NCBI GenBank assembly: GCA_964017185.1
Contig: OZ024879.1
Coordinates: 29,422,956 to 29,486,955, forward strand
Length of the DNA: 64,000 nucleotides
Origin: Rugalucina vietnamica
Taxonomy: Eukaryota > Mollusca > Bivalvia > Lucinida > Lucinidae
Direction: 5' to 3'
Translations under genes and position numbers: made by a program
In this document: positions 45,991-57,165 of the stretch, one piece after another
Layout of the letters: each line of letters starts with the position of its first letter
Position numbering within the stretch: the stretch's first letter is position 1
Notes under the pieces: model-generated
Database searches by the model: none
What the model was told of the DNA's origin: nothing
What the model saw: only the letters and a program-made list of their open reading frames with translations

Positions 45991-46610
45991 AGCTATTCAT
46001 TTTAGTTGGTTTGGGCCGGAGCTTCTTGTCTGTTGCTTGGCCCACCGGGGTCCAACTGGTGTTTTTCTTTTGCTCTGGAGTTAGTAGGTTATTCGGCGCC
46101 CAGGGATCTCCATTGTCGGGCAGCTTACTCAGTCTGTGAGTCCTGGTTTTTGATTCATCAGGATGTTTATCATGATTTATTTGTTTTTTCTTGATGATTC
46201 ATTGACTAGTTAGAGATTCACTACGAGGACCAAATAACTAACTAAATGTTATGAACCACCGCAGAAGCTGAGGGTGAGGTTATGGCCATGTAAAACCGGT
46301 TTAAGCCCGCCAGTAACTTTGTGTTACTGATCGTTCCAAGTCGATACTTCTGTGGTGGTTCTTTTTGTTTTGTGTCTTGGTGTATAAATTTTTTGTGCTG
46401 TTGGCGCCTTATGTATGTTTTCATATTTTTAGTTAAGTTAAGGTAACTGAGTGGCCACCTATTGGGAAAATAGCTGCTCATTCGGCTTACGATATGTTTC
46501 ATGGTATAAGTACCTGATTGTTAGTTTGGTTTTTTCCCACCTCGGTTTTTGGAGTGGGAATCTTTTTCTGATTGCGCCTTTTCCTGATCTTTGCCTACTT
46601 GTACCTTTTT
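45190..46610 (+). mobile_element. Reverse-transcriptase element R, 5'-truncated copy with 3' UTR
   Basis: Coding part about 45190-45990 followed by 620 bases of 3' untranslated DNA ending GCCTACTTGTACCTTTTT. The same 3' end is found at about nine other truncated copies here, so this is the true 3' terminus and truncation is always 5', as expected for target-primed retroelements. Confidence 0.82.
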
Positions 46611-47910
46611 AAGGTGTTCCAGATACTGCATGAAACCAAGAAAAGGCCCCAGTGCATTAGAAATTGATTTCTTTAATTTACACATTTATTTTCATACTTT
46701 AGATGACATCAAAATTGATCTTCTGCCATTTGCATTTGAAACTTGAGGAGGTCCATCAAGAGTAGGATCCCAGGACAACATAAACCTGTAAATTTAAAAA
46801 TTTAAAAGGAATCTTGGACACCATATCACGTGCCAAGACTTTGACCTCAGAACTTGCTGTTTGTATTGTATGATTATATTGTCCAATATTATCATGGTTC
46901 ATAAAGTATTTTGGGGCAACTGGCCAATCTGAATTTTTCGCCTGTTTGAGCATGGTAATCGTTTAACCATACCATGCAATCAAACTTTTGATATCTTAAA
47001 AATTAAGCGGATGGCTGCCCTGTTTATCACACTGGGGTATGCAAATAATTATGAGAAAAATCGCTACCCAAAAAAATTTTGTGAAGCACTTGTACTTTCT
47101 TAATGTGAAAAGAAATACCTGTTCTCTGTTTCAGCACGTCTATTTCTCTCATCTAAAATTGAAATACATTTGATTACAAACCTCTTTGTATACTGACCGA
47201 CAAAACAAACCCGACACTTTATGATGTTATATAAAATTTTATCCCTTGTTAGGAGTGATTTAGTGTTTGGTATTTGAGCATTTCTTACTATTGGGCAATG
47301 GCTAAAAATCCGAAATCGGTTTTGGGGGCAAACATCTGATAAAACCCGTAAAATTGCAATCTGCCCTTAATGCATAAATTGTTCGCGCAATGACATAGGC
47401 GGAATTTCTCTTTTTGACTTACATGTTTTTCTTGAAGTCATAAGAAGAAATTCAGTACGCAGTCGCAATGGCCAATGCAATATAAATTGTTTTAATTTAA
47501 TGCTTTATTCCTTTAAAGAGGATTCCTAACAACCTGTGGGACATAGGTCTCCTATCATTTTTTCGAATTCATCTTAAATATACAGATGTCCCCGCGTAAC
47601 GATTTAGACTTAGATCTTTGACTTTGAAAATGACCCCCTTGCTTTAATCTTTGTAATAAGGATATTTTTTTAATGAAAAAGTGAAAAAATGACATTAAAC
47701 GGTGTAAAAATGTTTTGCCTTTAATGCTGTATAAATCTGACTTTTATTGGACATCTGCTCTTGCGTCGTTTACCGTCATATTTGAGTGTCCGGTTTCTTT
47801 TGTCGGTCAGTATATTTTCAAACTTCTTGTGACATTTCACGACATAAAAAACTTTCTTTCGTTGCGGTCCTTTATGTTTCTTGTTCATGCTAAATTGAGG
47901 TGTTTTATTC
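46611..47910. other. No gene; weak repeat of sequence at 44.36 kb
   Basis: CAGTGCATTAGAA ... TTGATCTTCTGCCATTTGCAT at about 46650-46745 resembles 44375-44470. Function unknown. Confidence 0.4.
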
Positions 47911-48190
47911 CATTACGAAAACATGTCCATGCAATATACAGAGATTTTTAAAGTCGTAAAAAATGAAAATATTTATTTGAAACTTTTTGTTTTTTTTTCT
48001 TATTTTTGCTCAAAACATAGATTGTGGGTACAAGTTAGAACCGCCTCGCCGAGGCGGTTCTAACGAGTACCCACAATTTATGTTTTGGTGCAAAAATAAG
48101 AAAAATAGGTATACCCCTGCATACCCCAGTTTTACTGTATAAAAGTGGGATTTAAGGGGGTATTCAATACACGGACATGTTTTCCTGATG
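47911..48190 (-). mobile_element. MITE-B copy, complete
   Basis: CATTACGAAAACATGTCC to ACATGTTTTCCTGATG. The central hairpin GAACCGCCTCGCCGAGGCGGTTC is perfect. Confidence 0.83.
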
Positions 48191-48699
48191 TTACGGTGTC
48201 CTCATCGACGTTTTACAAAAGCGCGGGTAGATATTACCGAATGCGCGAACGTTTTAAGAAACCGCGAGAAAAAACAAATAAAAAGCGCGTTTAGAAACCG
48301 CGGTTTTTAATTGCTTTTTAATTGCACGTATGTATACCTGTGCTATGATTGTATCTCACTGTCAAGACCAAAAGTATGATAGTGAGATTCAACCATACTT
48401 TTTGAGCTTGCTCCAAGTTTATCGGAATAATGGTTGTCATTGCACTGTCATGTATGTCGCAAGCAACCTTTGCTTTTTCTCAGCCGTACATCTCCAAGAA
48501 ATATTCCCGCAGGCAGCATCTTAGTAAAGTTGGAATTATAGTGTTTTAAGTTGTATTTTATTCAAGAATAGTAATTTAATCATCGTAAATTTTAAAATTT
48601 CTGACAGTAATAAAGAAAGAAACGCTTGTTGCACAACGATTCTATTTATTGAGCTTCTCTTACTTTATTTGGAAGACTTTATACTTCGATAATAGCAAT

Positions 48700-49860
48700 G
48701 CGTAAGAATAAAAATAAAACATATCCTTTAAGAGCAGTGAGTATATCAATGAGAAAAGGGATGGGCCATACCGCGGTTTCGGCTACTTAAGCTTCTTCAG
48801 CGACCTTGTCAATATGGCAAAATGGAGCCTAGGAGAAATACTGTAATTTTGTAACTTTGAAATAGGAGAGTCGATACAAAAATGTACAAGTAGGCAACGA
48901 TCAGGAACAGGAGCAATCAGAAAGACTCAATTAATCAAACAGAGCCAAATTATAAAACGTTGGTTACAAAATGAATCTAAACTGACGACGAATTTCTGAT
49001 TTCTCAGAATACCCTCGCTGATCTCAAAGGACCAAAATAAAACTATAATCTGCACTACGGATGATATACGGGGAGACTTTTTAGGGTCGTCGCACGGCAC
49101 AACACCAGCAACAGTAATAGCAAATACAAATAAAACAGATCCTTTAAGAGCGGTGAGCATATTATTGAGAAAAAGGATGGGCCATATCGCGGTTTCGGCT
49201 ACTAAATCAAAATAAAACAGATGCTTTATGAGCATTGAACATATTAATGAGAAAGGGGGTAGGCCATACCGCGGTTTCGGCTACTAAAGCCTCTTCAGTG
49301 ACCCTATAGATTTGGCAACATGGAGCCAAAGAGAATTAGTGTAATTTTGAATATTTCAACAGGGTAGGCGACACAAAGACTAGTACAATCCAAATGGGGC
49401 CAAATATATTGAAACGTTGGTTAGAAAATGAATCTAAACTGATAATAATTTTCTGAGTTCTCAGAATACCCTCGCTGATCTCAAAGGACCGACCAAAAAT
49501 AATATCATCTGTACTATAGATGATGTATGGAGATACTTTTTAGGGCCGCCACACGGCACAACAATAGCTGCAGTAATAGCAAATAAAATAAAACTGAAAC
49601 CCTTTTAGAGCAGTGAACATATTTATGAGAAATGGAATGGGCCATACCGCAGTCTCGGCTACAAAAGCCTCTTCAGTGACCCTATAGATTTGGCAATATG
49701 AAGCCTCTTCAGTGACCCTGTAGATATGGCAAAATGGAGCCAAATATAAATACTGTAATTTTGCAACTTTTAATAGGATAGTCGATACAAAGACTAGTAT
49801 TATCCAAACAGAGCCAAATTATAAAACGCTCGTTAGAAAATGAATCTAAATACTGGTTTT
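48700..49860 (-). repeat. Repeat C array, irregular tandem
   Basis: At least four CCGCGGTTTCGGCTAC-type units (about 48772, 49187, 49270, 49647) with spacing of roughly 80-440 bases, plus two GGCACAACA ends. A short R tail is embedded at 48881. Confidence 0.7.
48881..48928 (-). mobile_element. Very short element R 3' end
   Basis: About 48 bases (GTACAAGTAGGCAACGATCAGG ending at AGAAAGACTC), inserted in the Repeat C array. A strongly 5'-truncated insertion. Confidence 0.55.
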
Positions 49861-50414
49861 CATCTTAAAAATGGCGCGACTTCACGTGATTACGTGACGT
49901 GACAATGGATGAACGCGTTTTGAAGGCGTCGAACTGAATATTTGGAATTTTCATTGACATTGACGCTTTTTTCTTTTACCCTAAACTGCCCCCCTTAGTT
50001 ACCTGAACTTTACTCAATACATGAATACAAACACAAAAGTTAGTTTGTACCTAAACGAAACTATGAACGGTTAGTACTTAAACGAAACAATGGTTGTAAA
50101 AATCTTACATTTGAGTTGACAAAAGCTCCAAGCGTAGCAGCTGTAACGGCCACTATCAAGAACTGGCCGATACTAAATCCTGTCAATACTTTACGAAATG
50201 GCGAGGTCAGTGTGTTTATTTTCCTGCCATTATCAGTCCAGGCTGGCTCCCTCGCTTGTACAGATGTGGTCATTGGTGTTTCCATAGCAACTTGCTCCTG
50301 GTTCTTTCCCATCGTTCCTGGCACGTAAAATCAGGAGACGGCCGAACGGCTTACAGAAATCACGCTTATGAAAAATAAAGTAATACTTTAAGTTGAATTC
50401 TATATGATTACTAT

Positions 50415-50735
50415 ATATTTTTCTTATTTTTGTTCAAATAATAAATGAGCCGCCTCATGGGAAAACCAACAATTTGCATATGCGAAAACAAAGGCGCAGA
50501 TCAGCTTCGCGGTAACCGCGAAGCTGATCAGCGCCTTTGTTTTCGCTACTCGGATAGTACAATTCCTCTTCTACTTAAATCCGAAATTTCAAGCTTCTAG
50601 CTCTTTTCTGTGACTGTACAGGTCGGTTTGTGTCGGACCTGTTCGCAAACCACATTGTTGGTTTTCCCACGAGACGGCTCAAATTGTGGGTACATGCTAG
50701 AACCATCCCAGAGACGGCTTTAAAGTGTATCCTTT
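50415..50735 (+). mobile_element. MITE-B fragment split by MITE-A
   Basis: TTTTTCTTATTTTTG at 50419 and TGTGGGTACATGCTAGAACC at 50685 are the two sides of the MITE-A insertion. The fragment abuts another MITE-B at 50735. Confidence 0.6.
50447..50680 (+). mobile_element. MITE-A copy inside a MITE-B, target duplication AAAT
   Basis: AAAT at 50443-50446 and 50681-50684. Excision restores MITE-B sequence (AATAAATTGTGGGTAC). Its inner hairpin (50482-50546) pairs 31 of 32 bases around one central A, the cleanest copy in the window. Confidence 0.88.
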
Positions 50736-50990
50736 TATGAAAACTTGCCCATGCAATATACAGCGATTTGTTTTTCAGCTGTAAAAATTAAAACTTTCAA
50801 TAGAAAAAAAAATCAATATTTTTCTTATTGATGCTCAAAACTTTGATTGTGGGTGTACGGTTCTAACGAGTACCCACAATCTATGTTTTGGATCAAAAAT
50901 AAGAAAAACAGGTATGCCCCTGTAAACCCCAATTTACTATATAACGTGGGGTATGAGGGATATATATTTCACGGAAATGTTTTCCTGATG
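50735..50990 (-). mobile_element. MITE-B copy
   Basis: TTATGAAAACTTGCCC to GAAATGTTTTCCTGATG; the central hairpin is shortened. Confidence 0.75.
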
Positions 50991-51084
50991 CAAAAATTAT
51001 TTGTCGGAACAAGAAAGATGTGTATCCCTGTACACCCTAGTTTAAAATATCTAAGTGAGGTGTAAGATGTACAAATATACTTAG

Positions 51085-52000
51085 CAAAAGTGAAAACGCT
51101 ACATGTCACCATAATTATATTCCCGACAAAGTATCAGAAAAGGGGCATTTAATCAGTTTCTATAATGTTTTCCAGGCTTCCAGCAAATGTTTCGTGAAAA
51201 TTTCATCGATTGGTCTCATTTGATATCTGAGTTATGGATCATTATGCGTTTAAAGTGTTTTTCGATAAATTATGCATGTGCGCATGCGCAAGAAAAGATT
51301 TTTTACGCTTTTTAAAACGTACGATGCCCGTGTTACATTAAAACGTTTAAAAACTTGACTTATCCTTTGAAACAAGCTCAGAAATCAATGTCTAATTTTG
51401 CCATTTTGCCAATTGTCTCCCTTTGACATAAACAAATAGGGAATATTGAATGTTCGGTATTCTCCGGTGTATACCGATTTTCGAAAAATTTCTTTTGCCA
51501 ATTCATTAAGGTCTACAAACACATCATTCCTACCATTTCTCGATTAGGAGTATCTTCAAACGTCGATGTAACAACAGGTTCATTATCCTATGGAGATTAC
51601 ATTGAGAAAATTTCAAGCATTGCGATTTGATGAAAAATACCCTTTTCAAAGGTTGATTTTAAAAACCATCACATAAGCTTGTGGTGAATCGTTTACAGTT
51701 TCTGACTGACACATGTGCTGACTACATATCCACGCAATTGCAAATGGTTGAAACGTTTACTCTTGGTTTTCTTAAGTCGTAAACTGTGTGAAATTTCTGT
51801 TCAAATTTCACACATAAAAAATGGTACCCTGACACACTGAATGGGCGGTTCTGTCTTTATTTGTGACAATAACCTTATCATGTTTAGTGTTATGGACAGC
51901 CAAGTCTTTAAACATTTCAAAACACTTTCATTTGATTTGAGGGCTTGTTTCATTTTTCAGAAATTTGACAAACAATTAAGGTGTAGCGTTTTCACTTTTG
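51085..52000. mobile_element. Candidate 0.92-kb DNA element with perfect 19-bp inverted ends
   Basis: CAAAAGTGAAAACGCTACA at 51085-51103 is the exact reverse complement of 51982-52000. There is no clear target duplication and no recognised transposase. A perfect NRF1-type palindrome TGCGCATGCGCA is inside (51279-51290). Confidence 0.5.
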
Positions 52001-53235
52001 TTCAGTATATCATGGACAAGTTATGATGAAAGGTAAAAACTACAAAACACGCACATAATTATGCCGATATTTATGTCTGTCCCATTTTAGGCCAAAATCT
52101 ATGGACTTACCCATGAAATGGGCCTAATAAATGTTATGTTTTACTTTCAAACATAAATCATTTATATTTTATTGCACTTAAACCCGCAATCCACGGCATG
52201 CACAAAACCTCGTTCTCGATACTCGTACCTTGCCATGTCCACAAAACTTTATGTACTTAGCATCACAATTACAAAACTAATTTATTTCCTATCTAAGCAA
52301 GAAAACTAATAATTGATTCTCAGAATAAATTCTCCTAACCATACAGATTCTCATGACCAATATCTCCAATCAAGCGATCTCATTACATGAATCAAAACTT
52401 ATTACATATGCAACTTACGCAACTGAAATTATTTTCAGTTTAAGCACATGATCTCGAACCTTTACTAAATTCTCAAAAACTGTACATTAAAATTATAAAA
52501 TGCACATTATGACCAAGATCTTCAGGAAAAAACCTTTTTTTCCTCCAACACTTCAAAGCCGCTACTCAAGAATACGATTTACTTAAATATCGTCAGTTAA
52601 CATGGGCAACCTCATAACCGTAAACTGATTCTCAGAAAACGTTGAACGTACTGTAAACTATAGTACATTACCAATATCTCTAGTCAAGCTACATACTTTT
52701 GCCTTATATAAAGAAACGCCTAAGCTACGGTAAACTGCTATCAGTAGTTTACCATAAAATAACACTTCTTATCAAAGTAAATCACAAACACAAGATAGTA
52801 TGTGCCAACAGCCAGCTGATCGGATTTAATTTGCATTCAGATTATAATGTAAATTCAAGATGGATCTGACATGAAATTCGATAGTTTCCAGCCAAGACAT
52901 TCACAGCTTAAAGCCATATAAAAACTAAGGATCGTCCTCTGAAACGAAACTATACATTATAAGCGATGTTGCTAAAACTATACTTATTTCTTTTTATATC
53001 TTGAATATTGTATGTTAATACCAGTATTCTGTATACCTAAATTTTCGTATGTTCTTTATTTTTATTATTATTATCGTTTTTATTATTCATAATTATATAT
53101 ATAATTCTATCTTCGTAAATGTAAACTCTCAATGTTAGAAAATTTATTACATGTATATTTACCTGTAGATCTCTAATGAAAATTATACCTTCCCTCGTAG
53201 TTTCTCAGATTTATTCCCTGCTCAAACAAAGATGC
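52001..53235. other. No gene seen
   Basis: AT-rich unique sequence with hairpin CGGTAAACTGCTATCAGTAGTTTACC at about 52729. Confidence 0.45.
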
Positions 53236-53580
53236 AAAAAGGTACAAGTAGGCAAAGATCAGGAAAAGGCGCAATCAGAAAAAGATTCCCACTCCAAAAA
53301 CCGAGGTGGGAAAAAAACAAACTAACAATCAGGTACTTATACCATGAAACATATCGTAAGCCGAATGAGCAGCTATTTTCCCAATAGGTGGCCACTCGTT
53401 TACCTTAACTTAACTAAAATATGAAAACATACATAAGGCGCCAACAGCACACAAAAAATTTAAACACCAAGACATAAAACAAAAAGAACCCCCACAGAAG
53501 TATCGCCTTGGAACGATCAGTAACACAAAGTTACTGGCGGGCTTAAACCGGTTTTACATGGCCATAACCTCACCCTCAGC
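53236..53580 (-). mobile_element. Element R, 3' tail fragment
   Basis: Clean reverse copy beginning AAAAAGGTACAAGTAGGC and ending near CCATAACCTCACCCTCAGC. Very close to the 46-kb copy, so probably recent. Confidence 0.8.
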
Positions 53581-54359
53581 AGTCTACATCGGTCTACTTC
53601 TGAAACAGACTAAAATCTATTGCTAAAGCAAAATCTCTAATTTCTTTCCACATTTGTTTTTATAACAAATTTATTTCGAAAAAAACACTTAAAATATTAA
53701 TCATAAATTAATATAACAGCAAATCTAGTTCTATTCTTTTTATTTAAATAATACATGTATATATTCTAAAATGACGTCTACGCCTTTTTTTTTACCTCTA
53801 CAAGACCATGTCCACTGTCTCTGCGGAATAACACAGCTTATGCAACCAGCTCATCTGACTCTATAACGCCTCAACTGCCATGTGGGGGTGGGGGGGATGG
53901 GGAAGTTGTCCGATCTGCGTACTGGCTTTGGCTCCAATGGTTTGATTTGGCGCCTAAAATCTATTTATATCAACAGAAGCACCTGAAAAATGCTTTTCTC
54001 ATGCAAAAGCATGCAATATCAACTATTAATAGAACATAACCGGAACAATCCAGTTCGAAACCCGTTCTATTCCGACTAATACCACAATTACTATAAAATA
54101 CATTACTGTTTTCTAAGTACCGTATCAAACATAAAAGTGCAAACAAATATATATTCCATTATATGCTGAGACACTTTAGAAACGCACCACTGACTCGAAT
54201 GCTTTTATCTTTGTGAGGTATCCGAGTTTTCAATTAATGGTGATATAAAATAAAAGTCCTATCATATGTCGTTGATTTAACTCAAAATTCAAAACGCTGC
54301 GAATTGTGACTTTCTGTATATTTCAAAACTCGCAATGAAACCCAAATGTCAAATGTTAC
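53581..54359. other. No gene seen
   Basis: Contains a G-rich run TGGGGGTGGGGGGGATGGGG at about 53882. Confidence 0.45.
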
Positions 54360-54600
54360 CATTACGAAATGCAATAAACAGAGATTTTTGAGCTTTAAAA
54401 ATTGAAAATTTTCAGCTAAAAAAATATTGATATTTTTCTTACTTTTGCTCAAAACATGGATTGTGGGTACACGTTAGAACCCGCTATCTATGTTTTGGAG
54501 CAAAAATAAGAAAAATAGGTATACCCCTGCATACCCCATTTTTTCTATATAAAAGTGGGGTTTAAGGGGGTATATATTGCACGGACATGTTTTCCTGATG
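54360..54600 (-). mobile_element. MITE-B copy with deleted hairpin arm
   Basis: CATTACGAAAT... to ACATGTTTTCCTGATG. The hairpin is reduced to GGTACACGTTAGAACCCGC. Confidence 0.77.
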
Positions 54601-54910
54601 CAGAGCTGCTTTACCTTTATCAGCAAAAAACAGGTTTTTCAATGAACGTATGTTTTCAGACACAATCAACGTAGGAATTATTTTGCCTCCGGGTACGTTA
54701 TTATCGTAGGAAACGACGTATTTTTAACGTTAATTTGTCGTTTTTCGACAACGAAATGCATAAATCAAACTTTATTTGGTGCCAGAACCCAGACTGCAAT
54801 ATTTGTCATTGTAACCACAAGAATCACGACACAAATGCAAATCATGTATCCGTAACGTATGACTAATCATTTACGACTGATTTAAGCCTGACGCAAACAA
54901 AGAAAACAAA

Positions 54911-55365
54911 AAGTAAAAGTAGGCAACGTTCAGGAAATGGCGCAATCAGCAAGAAATTCCGACTCCAAAAACCGAGGTGGGAAAAACTTAATTAACAATC
55001 AGGTACTTATACTAAGAAAACATACAGTAAAAAGGTACAAGAAGGCAACGATCAGGAAAAGACGCAATCAGAAAGAGCTTCCCACTCCAAAAACCACGGC
55101 GGCAACAAAACAAACTAACAATAAATTACTTATACCATAAAAACATTTCGTAAGCCGAATGAGCAGCTATTTTCCCAATAGGTGGCCACTCATTTACCCA
55201 AACTTAACTAAAAATATGATAACATACATAAGGCGCCAGCAGCACAAAAACTTTTAAACACCAAGACATAAAACAATTAGAACCACCACAGAATGGGCAG
55301 CCATTTTCCCAATAGGTGGCCACTTAGCCACCCAAACTGAACTAAAATATAGAAATGCACATAAT
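54911..55365 (-). mobile_element. Element R tail interrupted by a second R tail
   Basis: Outer copy is 54911-55027 and about 55291-55365; inner copy is 55028-55290. The inner copy starts with the full 3' terminus (AAAAGGTACAAG) and lies in the same orientation. Sequence across the break (ACATACAGTA then GAATGGGCAGCC) rejoins the consensus. Confidence 0.7.
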
Positions 55366-55526
55366 GTAACTGTCGTCATAACGAATACTCTTTTGTGGAG
55401 GGACGCTATTGAGAATTCAGTGGTGCGCGATTTGTCTTTCCAATAGCACGAAAAAAAATCAATAGCATCATATAATCTACTTCCGCCGTGGTCTTTGCTG
55501 ACAAAACTTCTGCGTTTGCGGGAACT

Positions 55527-55762
55527 TCAGGAAAACACGCCCATGCGATATACAGAGATTTTATAAGTTGTAAAGATTGAAAAATTTCAGACGAAAATTT
55601 TGATATTTTTCTTATTTTTGCTCAAAACATAGATTGTGAGTACCCACAATCTATGTTTTGGAGCAAAAATAACAAAAATAGGTAGACCCCTGCATACCCC
55701 AAGTTTGCTATATAAAAGTGGGGTTTGAGGGGGTATACATTACACGGACATGTTTTCGTGAT
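55527..55762 (-). mobile_element. MITE-B copy with minimal hairpin
   Basis: CAGGAAAACACGCCC to ACATGTTTTCGTGAT. The centre is the short perfect palindrome ATAGATTGTGAGTACCCACAATCTAT. Confidence 0.76.
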
Positions 55763-56036
55763 AGAAATATTGTTTTTACTGAGTTATTTGTGATTTCTTC
55801 TCATCATTAATGATCTTAAACGAAGCCCAAAGAGGTATATTAATTGTTCTTCGAGTCAAAGTCTATAATTATGCGAAATTATGCGAAATTTGTATCTTTC
55901 ATGGTGATTAAAATTGCGGTGGAAATGACGTTCGTGCAAGCACCGTTTACATTGGCATAAAGTGGCTCATTTTGTACTTGTGAAATGTTTTGTGTCAAAT
56001 TCTGGGCACACAGTCATATGCAATTACATGATTCTT

Positions 56037-56058
56037 GCATAGATATCTATGCGCATAG
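56037..56058. repeat. Overlapping perfect palindromes
   Basis: GCATAGATATCTATGC (56037-56052) and TATGCGCATA (56049-56058) overlap. Confidence 0.8.
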
Positions 56059-56105
56059 CTGTTTGAAGCCGTTTTCGATTGGTCGAAAGCCGTGTTCAAA
56101 CAGCG

Positions 56106-56154
56106 AAACCCATGTTCAAATCATGAAATTCACGTGCCGTTTGAACATGGGTTT
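56106..56154. repeat. Perfect 15-bp stem near the CRE region
   Basis: AAACCCATGTTCAAA (56106-56120) pairs exactly with 56140-56154, loop 19 bases. Confidence 0.85.
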
Positions 56155-56208
56155 TGACCGACGTCATTGGTCAATGCGACGTGACGTCATGTGTTTTGTA
56201 GAAACAAA
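56155..56208 (+). promoter_or_regulatory. Candidate promoter with CRE and CCAAT-type motifs
   Basis: CATTGGTCAATG (inverted CCAAT) and GTGACGTCAT (CRE, CREB/ATF type) lie 20-50 bases before a strong ATG context at 56209. CpG content is locally raised. Confidence 0.45.
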
Positions 56209-56240
56209 ATGGCCGACGTTGAAGAAGCTCCGCGGTTTCG
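56209..56240 (+). CDS. Candidate first coding exon
   Basis: AAAATGG start context; encodes MADVEEAPRF and two further bases; followed by a GTCAGT donor at 56241. No downstream exon was identified, so the gene is unproven. Confidence 0.25.
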
Positions 56241-56310
56241 GTCAGTTTTTACGTTGTCAATGTTATTTTCATGAGAATTTAAGTGGATAAGAGTGAAAAT
56301 GCAAGAATAG

Positions 56311-56496
56311 CGATCAACCATGGTTTGTTTCAGTGTTCAAACATTCGATGGATCACTCGAAAGGTGTTTGAACACGCGGCCTGCGGCCTTGTATTCAAAC
56401 ACCTTTCTCGTGATCCATCGAATGTTTGCGGCCTTGTGTTCAAACACCTTTCTCGTGATCCATCGAATGTTTGAACACTGAAAACCATGGTTGATC
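56311..56496. repeat. Large inverted repeat with a doubled right arm
   Basis: The left arm (56312-56380, GATCAACCATGG ... GTTTGAACAC) pairs with 56428-56496. A 45-base unit of the right arm is tandemly repeated (56383-56427, 56428-56472; one base differs). Confidence 0.88.
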
Positions 56497-57165
56497 CCTA
56501 TATTGTCTATGATGTATTTCCAGTTTGACGTCGGCTATTGGTTGACTTGCGCTGTCTTGGTGTCGACCAACTGAATAACAGTCATCAGTCATAAATCTAG
56601 GTACTGTACTAAGATCTTGGTTTTGAACCTAGATCTTGGTTCAACCAAGCGTACTAAAACGATAAATTCATGCGTTTACGTTATACGTGTCCGAGATTGC
56701 AATATGGAAAGTCACGAAAACTTATGACAACAATTTATCTTGTCGGATTTCTTGATTTCAACGGTATTTCACCGAAGAATTTTTTTTTTTTCAGGAAAAT
56801 ACCAATTTTAACAATTAAAATCGCTAGAAACTATGTTTTTGAGTGAATTGTCCTTTTAAAATGGTCTGATTACTGATTCATCTGTAGCTTTCACTTACTG
56901 ATTTTGTGAGTCGGATTTCCTTCTTCGCTCGGCCGCTTACAGCCTCAGCAGTCGCCGTTTTCATCATCCGCATCATCTCTTACGGTGGACAATAAAAACC
57001 ATATGAAAATTCAAGCGGCATTCACTGCTAGTATTTTTTTAATTCTTTAAAAAGCTGAACTATTATTGTAATATGAAATAAAGGCACGCTGCCTTATCTG
57101 CAAACACACACGGAAAACCGTATGCTGGGATTTTTTTGTCAATAAGTGTATCCAGCTATCCATTT
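56497..57165. other. Between hairpin and minisatellite
   Basis: Contains TACTAAGATCTTGGTTTTGAACCTAGATCTTGG-like direct repeats near 56607-56640. No gene seen. Confidence 0.4.

Noticed and set aside
47715-47951. 78-codon hydrophobic frame
   Set aside because: It runs into a MITE-B copy and has no family similarity.
50061-50328. Overlapping frames on both strands around 50.1-50.3 kb
   Set aside because: Both look possible (87 codons on -, 70 on +), but neither has recognised domains or clear splice borders.
56283-56474. Frame with repeated VFKHLSRDPSNV
   Set aside because: The peptide repeat is simply the 45-base duplicated hairpin arm.
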